Part shown: positions 6,163 to 14,689 of the stretch, piece after piece | Layout: the number at the start of each line of letters is the position of its first letter | Position numbering within the stretch: the stretch's first letter is position 1 | NCBI GenBank assembly: GCA_019414645.1 | Contig: DXLP01000008.1 | Coordinates: 1 to 64,000 of the forward strand | Length of the DNA: 64,000 nt | Direction of reading: 5' to 3' | From: Collinsella sp. | GTDB taxonomy: Bacteria > Actinomycetota > Coriobacteriia > Coriobacteriales > Coriobacteriaceae | Made by a program: the position numbers and the translations under genes | The notes under the pieces: generated by a model | Told to the model about the DNA's origin: nothing | Databases searched by the model: none | What the model saw: only the letters and a program-made list of their open reading frames with translations

Positions 6163-8676
6163 CTATAGGTAGCGGCCAGTAACGCTCTTGGGACAGGCAG
6201 CGATATCCGCCGGCGTGCCGGCGCAGACGATTTGCCCGCCGGCGTCGCCACCGCCCGGGCCCATGTCGATCACATAATCGGCGTTACGGATAAGGTCGAG
6301 ATCGTGTTCGATCACGATAACCGTGGCGCCCTTGGAAACAAGGCCGTCGAACACACTCAGCAACACCTGAACATCGAGCGGATGTAGTCCGATCGTGGGC
6401 TCGTCGAATACGAACACGGCATCGTCCTGCACGCGGCCCATCTCGCTCGCGAGCTTAAGGCGTTGTGCCTCGCCGCCCGAGAGCGCCGGCGTGGGCTCAC
6501 CGAGCGTGAGATAGCCCAAGCCTAGGTCATGCAAGGTCTGCAAGCGCGCCTGGACTTTCTTGAGTCCCACCGTGGCGTCGAGGGCCTCGTCCACACTCAT
6601 GTCCATGAGCTGCGGCAACGTAAGCAAGCTCCCGTCCTTGCCCTCGCGATGGATATGCGAGGCGGCCTCGGCGTAGCGCGAACCACGGCATGCCGGGCAG
6701 ATGATCTCGACGTCGGGCAAAAACTGCACGTCGAGCGATATCGAGCCCGTGCCGTCACACGTAGGGCAGCGCAAGGCGCCGGTGTTGTAGCTAAAGGCGC
6801 CCGCCTTGTAGCCGGCTGCCTTAGCCTCGGGCGTACGGGCGAAGGCGCGGCGCAGCTCGTCATGAATGTCGGCATAGGTCGCTACCGTCGAGCGTACGTT
6901 GGCGCCGATGGGCGTAGCGTCAATCAGATTTGCGCGGCCAATGCCCTCGGCATCGACCCAACGCACGTGCCCCGGCAAGCGCTCGCCAGCTGCCTGCGCC
7001 TTAAGTGCAGGAATGAGCGTCTCGAGCACGAGCGTCGTCTTACCCGAACCCGAAACGCCCGTTACCGCGACAAGGCGGCCGCGCGGGATATCAACCTCGA
7101 GCGGCTTGACGGTATGGATGGCATCGGTTGCCATGCGGATATGTCCCTGGTCGAACATTTCGTCGTCAGTCACCTGCGGACGCAAGCGCTTGAGCTCGGC
7201 GCGCAAAAACGGCGCGATACGGCTGCCCTGCGATTGCTCGACCTCGTCTACCGTACCAGCGGCGATTACACTGCCGCCGCCTGCTCCGGCAACGGGGCCC
7301 ATCTCGACCAGATAGTCGGCTTCCGCCAGTACGCGCGTATCGTGGTCGACAACAACCACGGTGTTGCCGTCATCCACCAGATCGCGCATCACGCCCACCA
7401 AGCCGTCGACATTGGCGGGATGTAAGCCGATCGAAGGCTCGTCCAGCACATAGAGCACGCCCGTCGATCGGTTGCGCACCACGCGGGCGAGCTGAACGCG
7501 CTGGCGCTCACCCGTGGAGAGCGTGGCACCAGCGCGGTCGAGTGAAAGGTAATCGAGACCCAGGTCGACCAGACGACGGGCCACGCTCAAAAACGAATCG
7601 CAGATATCCGTCGCCATGGGCCGCATCTCGGGCGGCAAGGATGCGGGCACCCCGCGCACCCACTCAACCGCATCGCCAAGCGTCATGGCCGCGGCCTGCG
7701 CCAGATTGATACCGCACACCTGGGGCTGGCGCGCAGCCTCGGAGAGACGCGTGCCGCCGCAATCGCGGCATGCTCCCTCGCGCAAAAAGCGCGCAACGCG
7801 TTTGAGGCCCTTGTCGTCCTTAACCTTGGCAAGCGCATTCTCGACGGTATAGACGGCGTTGTAATAGGTAAAGTCGAGCGGCGTGGCGCCCTCGCCGTTT
7901 TTGGGAACGTAGAGAATGTGCTTTTTAACCGCCGGGCCGTGGAACACGATGTCGCGCTCTAGAGGCGTGAGCTGGTTAAACGGCACGTCGGTGCGCACGC
8001 CCATCTCACCGGCAACTTGCTTCATCAGGTCCCACATGAGCGTGCCCCAAGGAAGCACCGCGCCTTCGTTGATGGTCTTGGACTCATCGGGCACCAGACT
8101 CGCCTCGTCCACCTCGCGCATGACACCGGTGCCGCCGCAGGTAGGGCACGCACCACCACTATTGAAAGCCAAATCCTCGGCGCTCGGCGCGTAGAACTCG
8201 CGACCGCATGCAGGGCACGTGAGCGACAGGCCAGCGGCAACGTTAAGGCTCGGCTCCACGCGCGCCCCGCAGTGCGGGCACACGTGATGGGCGCAACGGC
8301 TAAAGAGCAGACGCAGGCTATTGTTGAGCTCGGTCATGGTGCCAAAGGTCGAGCGCACACCTGGCACGCTGGGGCGTTGATGCAACGCGAGCGCCGCCGG
8401 CACATGCAGCACCTCGTCTACCTGGGCATGCTCAGCCTGCGTCAGGCGACGACGAGTATAGGTGCTGAGCGCCTCCAGGTAACGACGCGAGCCCTCGGCA
8501 TAGAGGACGCCCAACGCCAGCGAACTCTTGCCCGAACCCGACACGCCGGCAATGCCTACGAGCTTTCCCAGCGGGATATCGATATCGATGTCCTTGAGGT
8601 TGTGTACGCGCGCGCCACGCACCTTGATAGCCTGCGGGCTCATCTTCTGTTCCGTCACCTTTATCACCCTACTCAT
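6163..8676 (-). CDS. UvrA paralogue (class II UvrA-like ABC ATPase)
   Basis: 837 residues, with the duplicated ABC ATPase layout of UvrA: first Walker A GVSGSGKSS at 44-52, a second GVSGSGKTT near 590, two signature motifs (LSTGERQRVQLAR and LSGGEAQRLKLAS), and zinc-finger cysteines CPHC...CPAC and CPTCDGTG. Housekeeping UvrA is about 940 residues. Here the segment between the first zinc half-site and CPTCGGTG is short, so the UvrB-binding domain seems to be missing, as in UvrA2/DrrC types linked to drug or lesion tolerance. The ATG at 8676 overlaps the stop of the upstream ATPase (ATGAGTAG), implying coupled translation. Confidence 0.85.
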   Translation of the reverse strand: MSRVIKVTEQKMSPQAIKVRGARVHNLKDIDIDIPLGKLVGIAGVSGSGKSSLALGVLYAEGSRRYLEALSTYTRRRLTQAEHAQVDEVLHVPAALALHQRPSVPGVRSTFGTMTELNNSLRLLFSRCAHHVCPHCGARVEPSLNVAAGLSLTCPACGREFYAPSAEDLAFNSGGACPTCGGTGVMREVDEASLVPDESKTINEGAVLPWGTLMWDLMKQVAGEMGVRTDVPFNQLTPLERDIVFHGPAVKKHILYVPKNGEGATPLDFTYYNAVYTVENALAKVKDDKGLKRVARFLREGACRDCGGTRLSEAARQPQVCGINLAQAAAMTLGDAVEWVRGVPASLPPEMRPMATDICDSFLSVARRLVDLGLDYLSLDRAGATLSTGERQRVQLARVVRNRSTGVLYVLDEPSIGLHPANVDGLVGVMRDLVDDGNTVVVVDHDTRVLAEADYLVEMGPVAGAGGGSVIAAGTVDEVEQSQGSRIAPFLRAELKRLRPQVTDDEMFDQGHIRMATDAIHTVKPLEVDIPRGRLVAVTGVSGSGKTTLVLETLIPALKAQAAGERLPGHVRWVDAEGIGRANLIDATPIGANVRSTVATYADIHDELRRAFARTPEAKAAGYKAGAFSYNTGALRCPTCDGTGSISLDVQFLPDVEIICPACRGSRYAEAASHIHREGKDGSLLTLPQLMDMSVDEALDATVGLKKVQARLQTLHDLGLGYLTLGEPTPALSGGEAQRLKLASEMGRVQDDAVFVFDEPTIGLHPLDVQVLLSVFDGLVSKGATVIVIEHDLDLIRNADYVIDMGPGGGDAGGQIVCAGTPADIAACPKSVTGRYL

Positions 8677-9787
8677 GCCATAAAACTCGATCGCGAACGT
8701 ACGCGCCCAGCATGGGCACGGTAAATCGGACGAGGCCGTATCCGGCAGCCTCGATGACACGCTCGCGAATCAGGCTTGCGCGATATTTGCTCGCCCAGCT
8801 CTGGGTGCGATCGCAGCGCTCAATGATATCCGCCATGCGAGTCGGTTTGCCCTCGTCAACCGCCATGGCCTCGATAAAAAGGCGCTGTGGACTGCGCAGC
8901 CCGTAATATAGAGGCGCGTCAACCGCTTCGTAGAACTCGGAGACGGCATCCGCATGGCCATCCTCGACATCGTGCCTTTCGATGACTTGCGAGCCACGCC
9001 GGACAGCAGAGCGCCACATGTAATAGCCCACCAGCTGAACCATATAGGGATGCCCCATGCTCTTGTGTGCCGCAAGATCCGCCGTCCCCGCGTCAACGTA
9101 AAGACCAGCGTTTTTGACCGTCTGGATATATGAATCGCGCACCTTGGGCAAAGAAATCGCCCCCAGCGTACGCTGCTGGGCACGCCGCAAAAACGTCACG
9201 CTCGGCTCTTCGAGCAGATCGTCAACCATACTGGGTAAGCCGGCAAACACCAGCGCAAGACCGCGCTGGTCGCTATCGGACAAGCCCGTGGCATCCTGGT
9301 CTCCGAGCACCTGCTGATAGAGAACGGCAAGGGCCGCCAGCTCCTCGATAGACGCCGATTGTGCCTCGTCAATCGCAAACAGCATGCCTTTGCCTGGATC
9401 GAGCTTCTTAAGGCGCTCGTTGACCAGCCCGCGCAGCGTTTCACCCTTTGCACGCGCCGCCTCGACCGACATGCGCCCGAATGATGGACTGAGTTCCATT
9501 GACGTCACAACGGGTTTATTCGAGCGAAGTGCATCGGCCAAGCGGTCGCATAAGCCAAGCGAAGCGGAATCGGAGACAACCGCCCATCCGCGCTCATTGG
9601 CTAGACGTTGCAGCTCCCGCAGGAGAACCGTCTTGCCGCAACCGCGGTTTCCCGTAATGAGTATGAGCCTGCCCGGCGCTCCGGCGCCGTTATCGAGCCC
9701 TTCCTCGAAATCTTCGATGACCGACTCGCGACCGATGAGTATCGGAGGCCGCTTGCCAGCCGTGGGCTTAAAGGGATTTGGATTCAT
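8669..9787 (-). CDS. AAA ATPase with C-terminal winged helix (paralogue 2)
   Basis: 372 residues. Walker A GNRGCGKT at 46-53, Walker B LFAIDEAQ near 150, VTFLRRAQQ near 215, and a C-terminal winged-helix segment ending near VRFTVPMLGAYVRDR. It shares order and motifs with the ATPase at 5022-6122. The start has AGGAGG before it. The stop overlaps the start of the UvrA paralogue, so ATPase and UvrA2 form one operon. Function unknown; a regulatory or DNA-loading partner of the UvrA-like protein is inference from the coupling. Confidence 0.75.
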   Translation of the reverse strand: MNPNPFKPTAGKRPPILIGRESVIEDFEEGLDNGAGAPGRLILITGNRGCGKTVLLRELQRLANERGWAVVSDSASLGLCDRLADALRSNKPVVTSMELSPSFGRMSVEAARAKGETLRGLVNERLKKLDPGKGMLFAIDEAQSASIEELAALAVLYQQVLGDQDATGLSDSDQRGLALVFAGLPSMVDDLLEEPSVTFLRRAQQRTLGAISLPKVRDSYIQTVKNAGLYVDAGTADLAAHKSMGHPYMVQLVGYYMWRSAVRRGSQVIERHDVEDGHADAVSEFYEAVDAPLYYGLRSPQRLFIEAMAVDEGKPTRMADIIERCDRTQSWASKYRASLIRERVIEAAGYGLVRFTVPMLGAYVRDRVLWHE

Positions 9788-9820
9788 GTCGGCCTCCTCG
9801 GATTGGCAAACCTTGGCAAT

Positions 9821-9850
9821 AGTTATACCAACTTGTACCGAGTTATACCA
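9821..9850. promoter_or_regulatory. Direct repeats ahead of the ATPase-uvrA2 operon
   Basis: AGTTATACCA occurs at 9821-9830 and again at 9841-9850, a 20-bp period. On the minus strand this reads TGGTATAACT twice, about 35-65 bp upstream of the ATPase start, so it may be a promoter with tandem operator sites. Inference. Confidence 0.4.
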
Positions 9851-9854
9851 ATAG

Positions 9855-9887
9855 CATGTGACAAAGGAACTGTCCCTTTGTCACATG
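9855..9887. repeat. Hairpin repeat family A, copy 3
   Basis: Left arm CATGTGACAAAGG, loop AACTGT, right arm CCCTTTGTCACATG. It lies at the 3' end of the TetM-like gene and supplies its last codons and stop. It also separates that gene from the ATPase promoter. Confidence 0.85.
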
Positions 9888-11884
9888 TGGCCGAAAAACT
9901 CGGCGTCTGCTGCTCGCCAGGGGCGAAAGGTGGCGGGATCGACCTTTACGTGCGCCGTGGCGGGGACGTCGTGCCACTTGACGGTGTAGCCGGCGCCATG
10001 AGAGCAGAAGACCGAGTCGGGCGTATTGGGCAGATCGGCCTCGGGCTTATAGGCGGCCGCCTCAATTACGCGCTCAGCATCATGACAGGGCGCGTGGCCG
10101 GCAAACTCCAGGTACAGATGCCCGCGGCCACTCGTATAGGCAGCCACCTCCAGCGCGTAATCCTGCACTTCGGATGCCGGCACGCGGCCCATGAGCTTGG
10201 CGCGGTCTCCCGCCATCGTCGGCGGCTCGTACTCGGCACCCATACGCGTAGCATCCGAAAGCGCCCGGCCCACACACTCCCCCGGCACCTCGAGCTCAAA
10301 GTGGTACCACGGCTCCAACAGCACCGCCGCGCCCGCCTCACGCGCCTGCATGAACCCCTGGCGAATCGCGCGGTACGTGGCCTGGCGAAAATCGCCGCCC
10401 TCGGTGTGTTTGGCATGCGCACGGCCGCCCGTGAGCGTAATGCGCACATCGGTGACGGGCGAGCCAGTCAGCACGCCCAGGTGATCGCGCTCCATGGCGT
10501 TGGTGAGCGCCAGACGCTGCCAGTTCAAGTCGAGCTCGTCAGTCGAGGTCACGGTGCCAAATTGCACGCCCGAGCCCGCCGGTAACGGCTCCAAACGCAG
10601 ATGTACCTCGGCATAGTGGCGCAGCGGCTCAAAGTGGCCCACGCCCTCGACCGGCTGCGAAATAGTCTCCTTATAGAGAATGCCGCCGGGCTCAAACGCA
10701 ATCGAAAGGCCAAAACGATCTGCCAACACCCGCTGCACGACCTCGAGTTGCACGGCGCCCATCAGCTGCAGGTGAATCTGCTCCAGATGCGTATTCCAGC
10801 TTACGCCGAGCATAGGATCTTCGTCCGCTAACTCTGTCAGTGCTTTGAACACCGCGTGGACATCGTGTTCGCCCGGAAGCACCGTATAGGTGAGAACCGG
10901 CGCAATGACAGGCGCATCGCCCGCGGGCTCCGCACCCAGGGCGTCCCCTGGGCGAACGTGCGCAAGACCCGTCACGGCACAAATACCGCCAGCGGCAACT
11001 TCTTGGGCAAGCTCATACTTCTCGCCGTTATAGATGCGCACCTGATCGACCTTCTGCTCCCATGCCTCGGCACCGGAACGTCCGCTAATCATCTGCTTGG
11101 CATGCAGCATGCCGCCCGTCACCTTGACCCAGGCAAGACGCTCGCCACGCTCTCCACGACTCACGCGGTAGACACGCGCGGCGAACTCCTGGGGCCATGT
11201 TCGCTCGCGCATCAGAGCACATATGCCGTCGAGCAGCTCTGCCACACCCTGGTCCTTGAGCGCCGATCCCGCAAAGCAGGGAAACAATTTGCGCTCGGCA
11301 ACCATGCGTGACAGCATTGCGACAGAAAGCTCACCCGCCTCAAGAAACTCCTCGAGCGCCGCCTCGTCCAACGCAGCAGCGTCCTCCTGAACGGAGCCGC
11401 CCGCCAGCAGTTCGCTGGCATCCAGGCAGCCCTCGGAAAGACGTTGCCCAAGTTGTGCCAGCAAAACATCGCGGCCGGGATTCTCCAAATCGATTTTGTT
11501 GATATAGATGAACGTCGGGATGTCATAGCGTGCAAGCAGGCGCCACAGGGTTTCGGTGTGCCCCTGCACGCCGTCGTTGGCGCCCACAACTAAAATCGCG
11601 TAGTCCAGCGCGCGCAATGTGCGCTCCGCCTCGGCCGAAAAATCGACATGCCCCGGTGCATCCACGAGCATGACGTGGGTATCGCCATGGTCGAGTACGG
11701 CCTGCGACGAGAAGATCGTGATACCGCGCTCACGCTCAATCTCGTTCGTATCCAGATGCGAGTCGCCATCGTCAACGCGGCCGCGCTTGCGAATGCGGCC
11801 CGCGTTAAACAGCATGGCCTCGGCCAGCGTGGTCTTGCCGGCATCGACATGCGCCAAGATTCCAACGACCGCTTGCTTCGACAT
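9881..11884 (-). CDS. TetM/TetO-type ribosomal protection GTPase
   Basis: 667 residues, a translational GTPase of the EF-G/TetM branch. P-loop AHVDAGKT at 11-18, switch I ERERGITI, switch II DAPGHVDF and NKID are visible. EF-G domains II-V follow, and the length (639-ish for Tet proteins) fits the ribosomal-protection group that dislodges tetracycline. The start at 11884 has AGAGGAGA before it; upstream in-frame residues lack one. No mobile genes flank it and codon use matches the neighbours, so it looks like a resident chromosomal gene rather than an acquired tet(M/W/O). Whether it gives resistance cannot be read from the sequence. Confidence 0.8.
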   Translation of the reverse strand: MSKQAVVGILAHVDAGKTTLAEAMLFNAGRIRKRGRVDDGDSHLDTNEIERERGITIFSSQAVLDHGDTHVMLVDAPGHVDFSAEAERTLRALDYAILVVGANDGVQGHTETLWRLLARYDIPTFIYINKIDLENPGRDVLLAQLGQRLSEGCLDASELLAGGSVQEDAAALDEAALEEFLEAGELSVAMLSRMVAERKLFPCFAGSALKDQGVAELLDGICALMRERTWPQEFAARVYRVSRGERGERLAWVKVTGGMLHAKQMISGRSGAEAWEQKVDQVRIYNGEKYELAQEVAAGGICAVTGLAHVRPGDALGAEPAGDAPVIAPVLTYTVLPGEHDVHAVFKALTELADEDPMLGVSWNTHLEQIHLQLMGAVQLEVVQRVLADRFGLSIAFEPGGILYKETISQPVEGVGHFEPLRHYAEVHLRLEPLPAGSGVQFGTVTSTDELDLNWQRLALTNAMERDHLGVLTGSPVTDVRITLTGGRAHAKHTEGGDFRQATYRAIRQGFMQAREAGAAVLLEPWYHFELEVPGECVGRALSDATRMGAEYEPPTMAGDRAKLMGRVPASEVQDYALEVAAYTSGRGHLYLEFAGHAPCHDAERVIEAAAYKPEADLPNTPDSVFCSHGAGYTVKWHDVPATAHVKVDPATFRPWRAADAEFFGHM

Positions 11885-12071
11885 GGCTCTCCTCTTATTG
11901 CAAGCCCATCGCACGCGGCAACGGGCACCCTCGTTCCACACTGGATGATACAATTTACGGGCCGGCGGGCGAAGCGGGCCCTATCCCCCGACCGAGCTCA
12001 TCGCCCCGCGTTGCCGCGCGGCGATTTTCGTAGGTTCGCGCCTTGCGAAAGCCGGCTTTCAAAACAGCACA

Positions 12072-12111
12072 GCGAACGAAAATGACCCCGCCCAGGGCCA
12101 TTTTCGTTCGC
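12072..12111. terminator. Inverted repeat between GNAT and TetM-like genes
   Basis: Perfect 13-bp arms GCGAACGAAAATG and CATTTTCGTTCGC around a 14-base loop. There is no clear T-run. It lies 28 bp beyond the GNAT stop, so it could end that transcript or act in the leader of the TetM-like gene. Confidence 0.5.
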
Positions 12112-12138
12112 GCGAATTGTTGATACGCATCCCCACTC

Positions 12139-12630
12139 TTATGCCTCGCGCAGCCAATCAAACGCGACGCGCGGCGTACCGTCCGACACATATACGATAC
12201 CGGCGCGCTTAAACCCGGCCTTGGCGATGGCGCCCTGCATGGGCAGGTTGTCTTGATGCGTGTCGATACGCAGGTGATCGGCGCGCTCCTTGGCAAAGGC
12301 AAACATCGCAGCCGCGATACCGTGCACGGTGCCGTCGGATGCCACGCGGTGCAGCACGGCGTACGGAGTGTCGCTATGCCATTGACCGTCCTCAATTACG
12401 TCATAGCACTCGTCCGGACCCGGTAAAAAGGCAAACGTCGCCACCACGCGACCGTCGACTTCGCACACATAGCTGCCACCAGCGGCGATATCGGCTGCCA
12501 GCTGCTCGGCAGAAGGCGTGCCCTCGGGCCACTGCGTGGCGTTGCCATGCGCGCGCATAAAGGCGCGGCCCGCGTCATAGATAGCCATGACGGCGGGAAT
12601 GTCGGTATCGAGGGTTTTTCTGATCATCAC
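12139..12630 (-). CDS. GNAT-family N-acetyltransferase
   Basis: 163 residues with the GNAT pattern: an N-terminal IRKTLDTDIPAVMAIYDAGR, a VVATFAFLPGPD strand, VHGIAAAMFAFAKE in the acetyl-CoA-binding region, and the late motif DNLPMQGAIAKAGFKRAGIV. It probably acetylates a small amine or protein terminus; the substrate cannot be inferred. Two adjacent ATGs allow a start at 12630 or 12627. A divergent small gene and a TGGTATCA inverted repeat lie upstream. Confidence 0.85.
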   Translation of the reverse strand: MMIRKTLDTDIPAVMAIYDAGRAFMRAHGNATQWPEGTPSAEQLAADIAAGGSYVCEVDGRVVATFAFLPGPDECYDVIEDGQWHSDTPYAVLHRVASDGTVHGIAAAMFAFAKERADHLRIDTHQDNLPMQGAIAKAGFKRAGIVYVSDGTPRVAFDWLREA

Positions 12631-12649
12631 GCGGCGACCTCACGTTTAT

Positions 12650-12679
12650 TGGTATCACTTTGATTGGGCAATGATACCA
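12650..12679. promoter_or_regulatory. Inverted repeat between divergent genes
   Basis: TGGTATCA and TGATACCA, perfect 8-bp arms 14 bases apart, in the gap between the GNAT gene (minus) and the zinc-ribbon gene (plus). Position and symmetry suit a dimeric regulator site; no regulator is identified. Confidence 0.35.
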
Positions 12680-12704
12680 GCGTTTGGAGAGGGGCACGAA
12701 GCAG

Positions 12705-13001
12705 ATGGGGAGCAAAAAGCGAGCCGCTTGGTCAAAAGCCAAAAGCGAGTTTTTAGGCGCTGCCACGGGCGGCGATATGAGCGACCTGTTTGCGCGCGAG
12801 AATGAGCGCCGCGACGCCCTGGACGCCGAGCGCGATGAAGCCTGGCGCTACAAGTCGTGCGAACGCAAAAACCGTTACGACACGCGCGCCGAGGCCGAGG
12901 CCGTTATGGCCGACTGCGAAAACCGCGGGCGGCGTGGTTTGGCCTGCTACAAATGCGAATACTGCGGCGGCTGGCACCTGACGTCGCATCCTTGGAAATA
13001 G
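12705..13001 (+). CDS. Small basic protein with C-terminal zinc-ribbon-like motif
   Basis: 98 residues. A charged N-terminal part (many Lys, Arg, Glu) is followed by KSCERKNRYDTRAEAEAVMA and CYKCEYCGGWHLTS near the C-terminus. The CxxC plus GGWH arrangement suggests a compact metal site with a nearby cysteine at 'CENRG'. I chose the ATG at 12705, since GGAGAGGGG precedes it; a TTG at 12684 lacks one. Proteins with a C-terminal C.YCGGWHLT element occur in actinobacterial and phage genomes, without a known function as far as I can say. Confidence 0.6.
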   Translation: MGSKKRAAWSKAKSEFLGAATGGDMSDLFARENERRDALDAERDEAWRYKSCERKNRYDTRAEAEAVMADCENRGRRGLACYKCEYCGGWHLTSHPWK

Positions 13002-13049
13002 GCCTCGCATCGGCACGGCACTGACGGAGCGCCAACCATCGCGCGCAAG

Positions 13050-13754
13050 CTACGGGCGCGGCGGCACCAAAACATCGTAACGAACGGCCTTGCCCGCAAG
13101 TTGATAGCTCGGCTTAACTCCGGCAAGCAGCGGGCCCTTCACCGGCCGCTTGATAACGACCTTGCGCGGATGCACAGCAAGCGCCGCCTCGACCAGCGAT
13201 TCCTCATCGGCACACGGCTGTTCCAAATGGTGCAGGAGTTGGAACTTCTTTTTCACCGCCGCACTCTTGGTGCGCTCGGGAAACATGGGATCCAGATACA
13301 CCGCGTCGGGAGCGGCGAGCTCGCCCTGCCCGATCAGCTCAGCTGTATGGCGAAGGCCGGCAATGCTGTCCTCGCCCGCATGAAGGCGCATGCGAGCCAC
13401 GGCAGCCGCAAGCACCTGATCATCCGCCGCGCGATCCAAGGCATCCTTGAGGAGCGCCGCGATCACGCAATCCTGCTCATACAGATCGACGGTAAAGCCC
13501 GCGGCCGCCAACAGCAGCGAATCCTCGCCAAAGCCTGCCGTGGCATCAATCGCCCATGGGCTCTCGATGCCTTTTGTGCGCGCAGCCTTTACCAGCAGCT
13601 CTTGCTGCAGACGGCCTTGCTTGAGTCGTGGCAGCATGCGGGCAAAATCGGCACGCAGCTCCATCGCGCCGTCGGTGAGCGTGAGGCCCTCGGACTTCCG
13701 CACGAGCTCGAGCCCCGCGGCCCGAGCAACAGAAAAGGGATCGACGACGCCCAT
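13050..13754 (-). CDS. rsmJ: 16S rRNA (guanine1516-N2)-methyltransferase RsmJ-like
   Basis: 234 residues. The core has IDATAGFGEDSLLLAAAG (SAM loop), VYLDPMFPERTKSAAVKKK (the DPMFP catalytic block typical of RsmJ/YhiQ) and VVIKRPVKGPLL. It methylates G1516 of 16S rRNA in E. coli. The N-terminus LTLTDGAMELRADFARMLPR also matches the family. The ATG at 13754 follows AAGGAG; a GTG two codons upstream is less likely. The gene ends about 50 bp after the zinc-ribbon gene with convergent orientation. Confidence 0.88.
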   Translation of the reverse strand: MGVVDPFSVARAAGLELVRKSEGLTLTDGAMELRADFARMLPRLKQGRLQQELLVKAARTKGIESPWAIDATAGFGEDSLLLAAAGFTVDLYEQDCVIAALLKDALDRAADDQVLAAAVARMRLHAGEDSIAGLRHTAELIGQGELAAPDAVYLDPMFPERTKSAAVKKKFQLLHHLEQPCADEESLVEAALAVHPRKVVIKRPVKGPLLAGVKPSYQLAGKAVRYDVLVPPRP

Positions 13755-13818
13755 GGACACTCCTTAACAAGCAAAACGAATACGCGGGGCGCCGTTTATG
13801 CCAGCACCCAACCGTCCG

Positions 13819-13962
13819 CTATTGTCCCACATGCGACATGGCCCACAGCATCGCAATGCAAAGCACCGCCATCAATCCCGTGCACACGGCAGCGATCACA
13901 GAATCGCCCATGCGCCTTCCCAACGACCGCGGCTCACGCACTTGCCCTGTTCCGTACATCAT
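13819..13962 (-). CDS. 47-residue single-pass membrane protein
   Basis: A small protein starting MMYGTGQVREPRSLGRR, followed by one hydrophobic helix of about 24 residues (DSVIAAVCTGLMAVLCIAML) and a short tail. The ribosome site AAGGAGG is strong and well placed before ATG 13962, which is the main reason for calling it. No family recognised. It lies alone between rsmJ (downstream) and a divergent membrane-protein gene. Confidence 0.5.
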   Translation of the reverse strand: MMYGTGQVREPRSLGRRMGDSVIAAVCTGLMAVLCIAMLWAMSHVGQ

Positions 13963-14191
13963 GGCTCCTCCTTGAGACCAGCTCCTTGTTACGGCCTCAT
14001 CATCGCAGCGCCGCACATGGGCTGCCATCGATTTGGCTTACGTCCAGCTTTCCTTTTTGAAAGGTTGGACCGTACAGGCAAGAGACGCTTTCAAACGCAT
14101 GCATCGTCCCGTTGAACTACAATGTGCTTCACGATATGTGCCGTAACCTGGGCGCGACAGATTCTCCGCGCCCGCATCGAAAGGACCAGCT

Positions 14192-14593
14192 ATGAGCGCT
14201 GCTCGCAAGACACTCAAAATCCTTGCCCTGATTTATTTTGTTCTGGGCATCGCCAGCCTCGTCATCGGAATTGCCGGCATTGTTACCGGCAATTTTGGAT
14301 CCGCTTACGGATCGAACGCCACACTCGCCGCTGTTGTGGTGATTGTTAAGGGCCTCGTCGACCTTGCCGCAGGCGTCGCCGGTATCAAGGGCGCCAACAA
14401 GCCTTCGCAGGTAGACGGCGCATTTAAGCTCGGTATCGTTGCCGCGGCAGCCACGCTCCTCCAAGCCGTGCTCACGCTTCCCGCACTCGGCGGCAGCTCC
14501 GTCAATATAATCGCCTTTGTCATCGTGGTCTACGACCTGTTCTTTGTTCAGCAGGCACACGCCGTTAAGGCCGAGAACAAGGACCGCCTGTAA
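14192..14593 (+). CDS. Small four-helix membrane protein
   Basis: 133 residues with four hydrophobic helices: KILALIYFVLGIASLVIG, ATLAAVVVIVKGLVDLAAG, a segment around LGIVAAAATLLQAVL, and VNIIAFVIVVYDLFFV. The glycines are regularly spaced. AAAGGA precedes the ATG. It is followed by an intrinsic terminator at 14635-14670, so the transcript is probably single-gene. I do not recognise the family beyond 'Coriobacterial-type small membrane protein', and no function is implied. Confidence 0.65.
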   Translation: MSAARKTLKILALIYFVLGIASLVIGIAGIVTGNFGSAYGSNATLAAVVVIVKGLVDLAAGVAGIKGANKPSQVDGAFKLGIVAAAATLLQAVLTLPALGGSSVNIIAFVIVVYDLFFVQQAHAVKAENKDRL

Positions 14594-14634
14594 GCGCCCG
14601 CTTCTCATAACCTCTGTTGCAACCAAGCAACTAA

Positions 14635-14670
14635 AAAGGGCCGATCGCGCATCTCCGCGGTCGGCCCTTT
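14635..14670 (+). terminator. Intrinsic terminator
   Basis: AAAGGGCCGA paired with TCGGCCCTTT, followed by GCGTTTGC. It lies just after the small membrane-protein gene. Confidence 0.75.
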
Positions 14671-14689
14671 GCGTTTGCCTAGATAAAAC

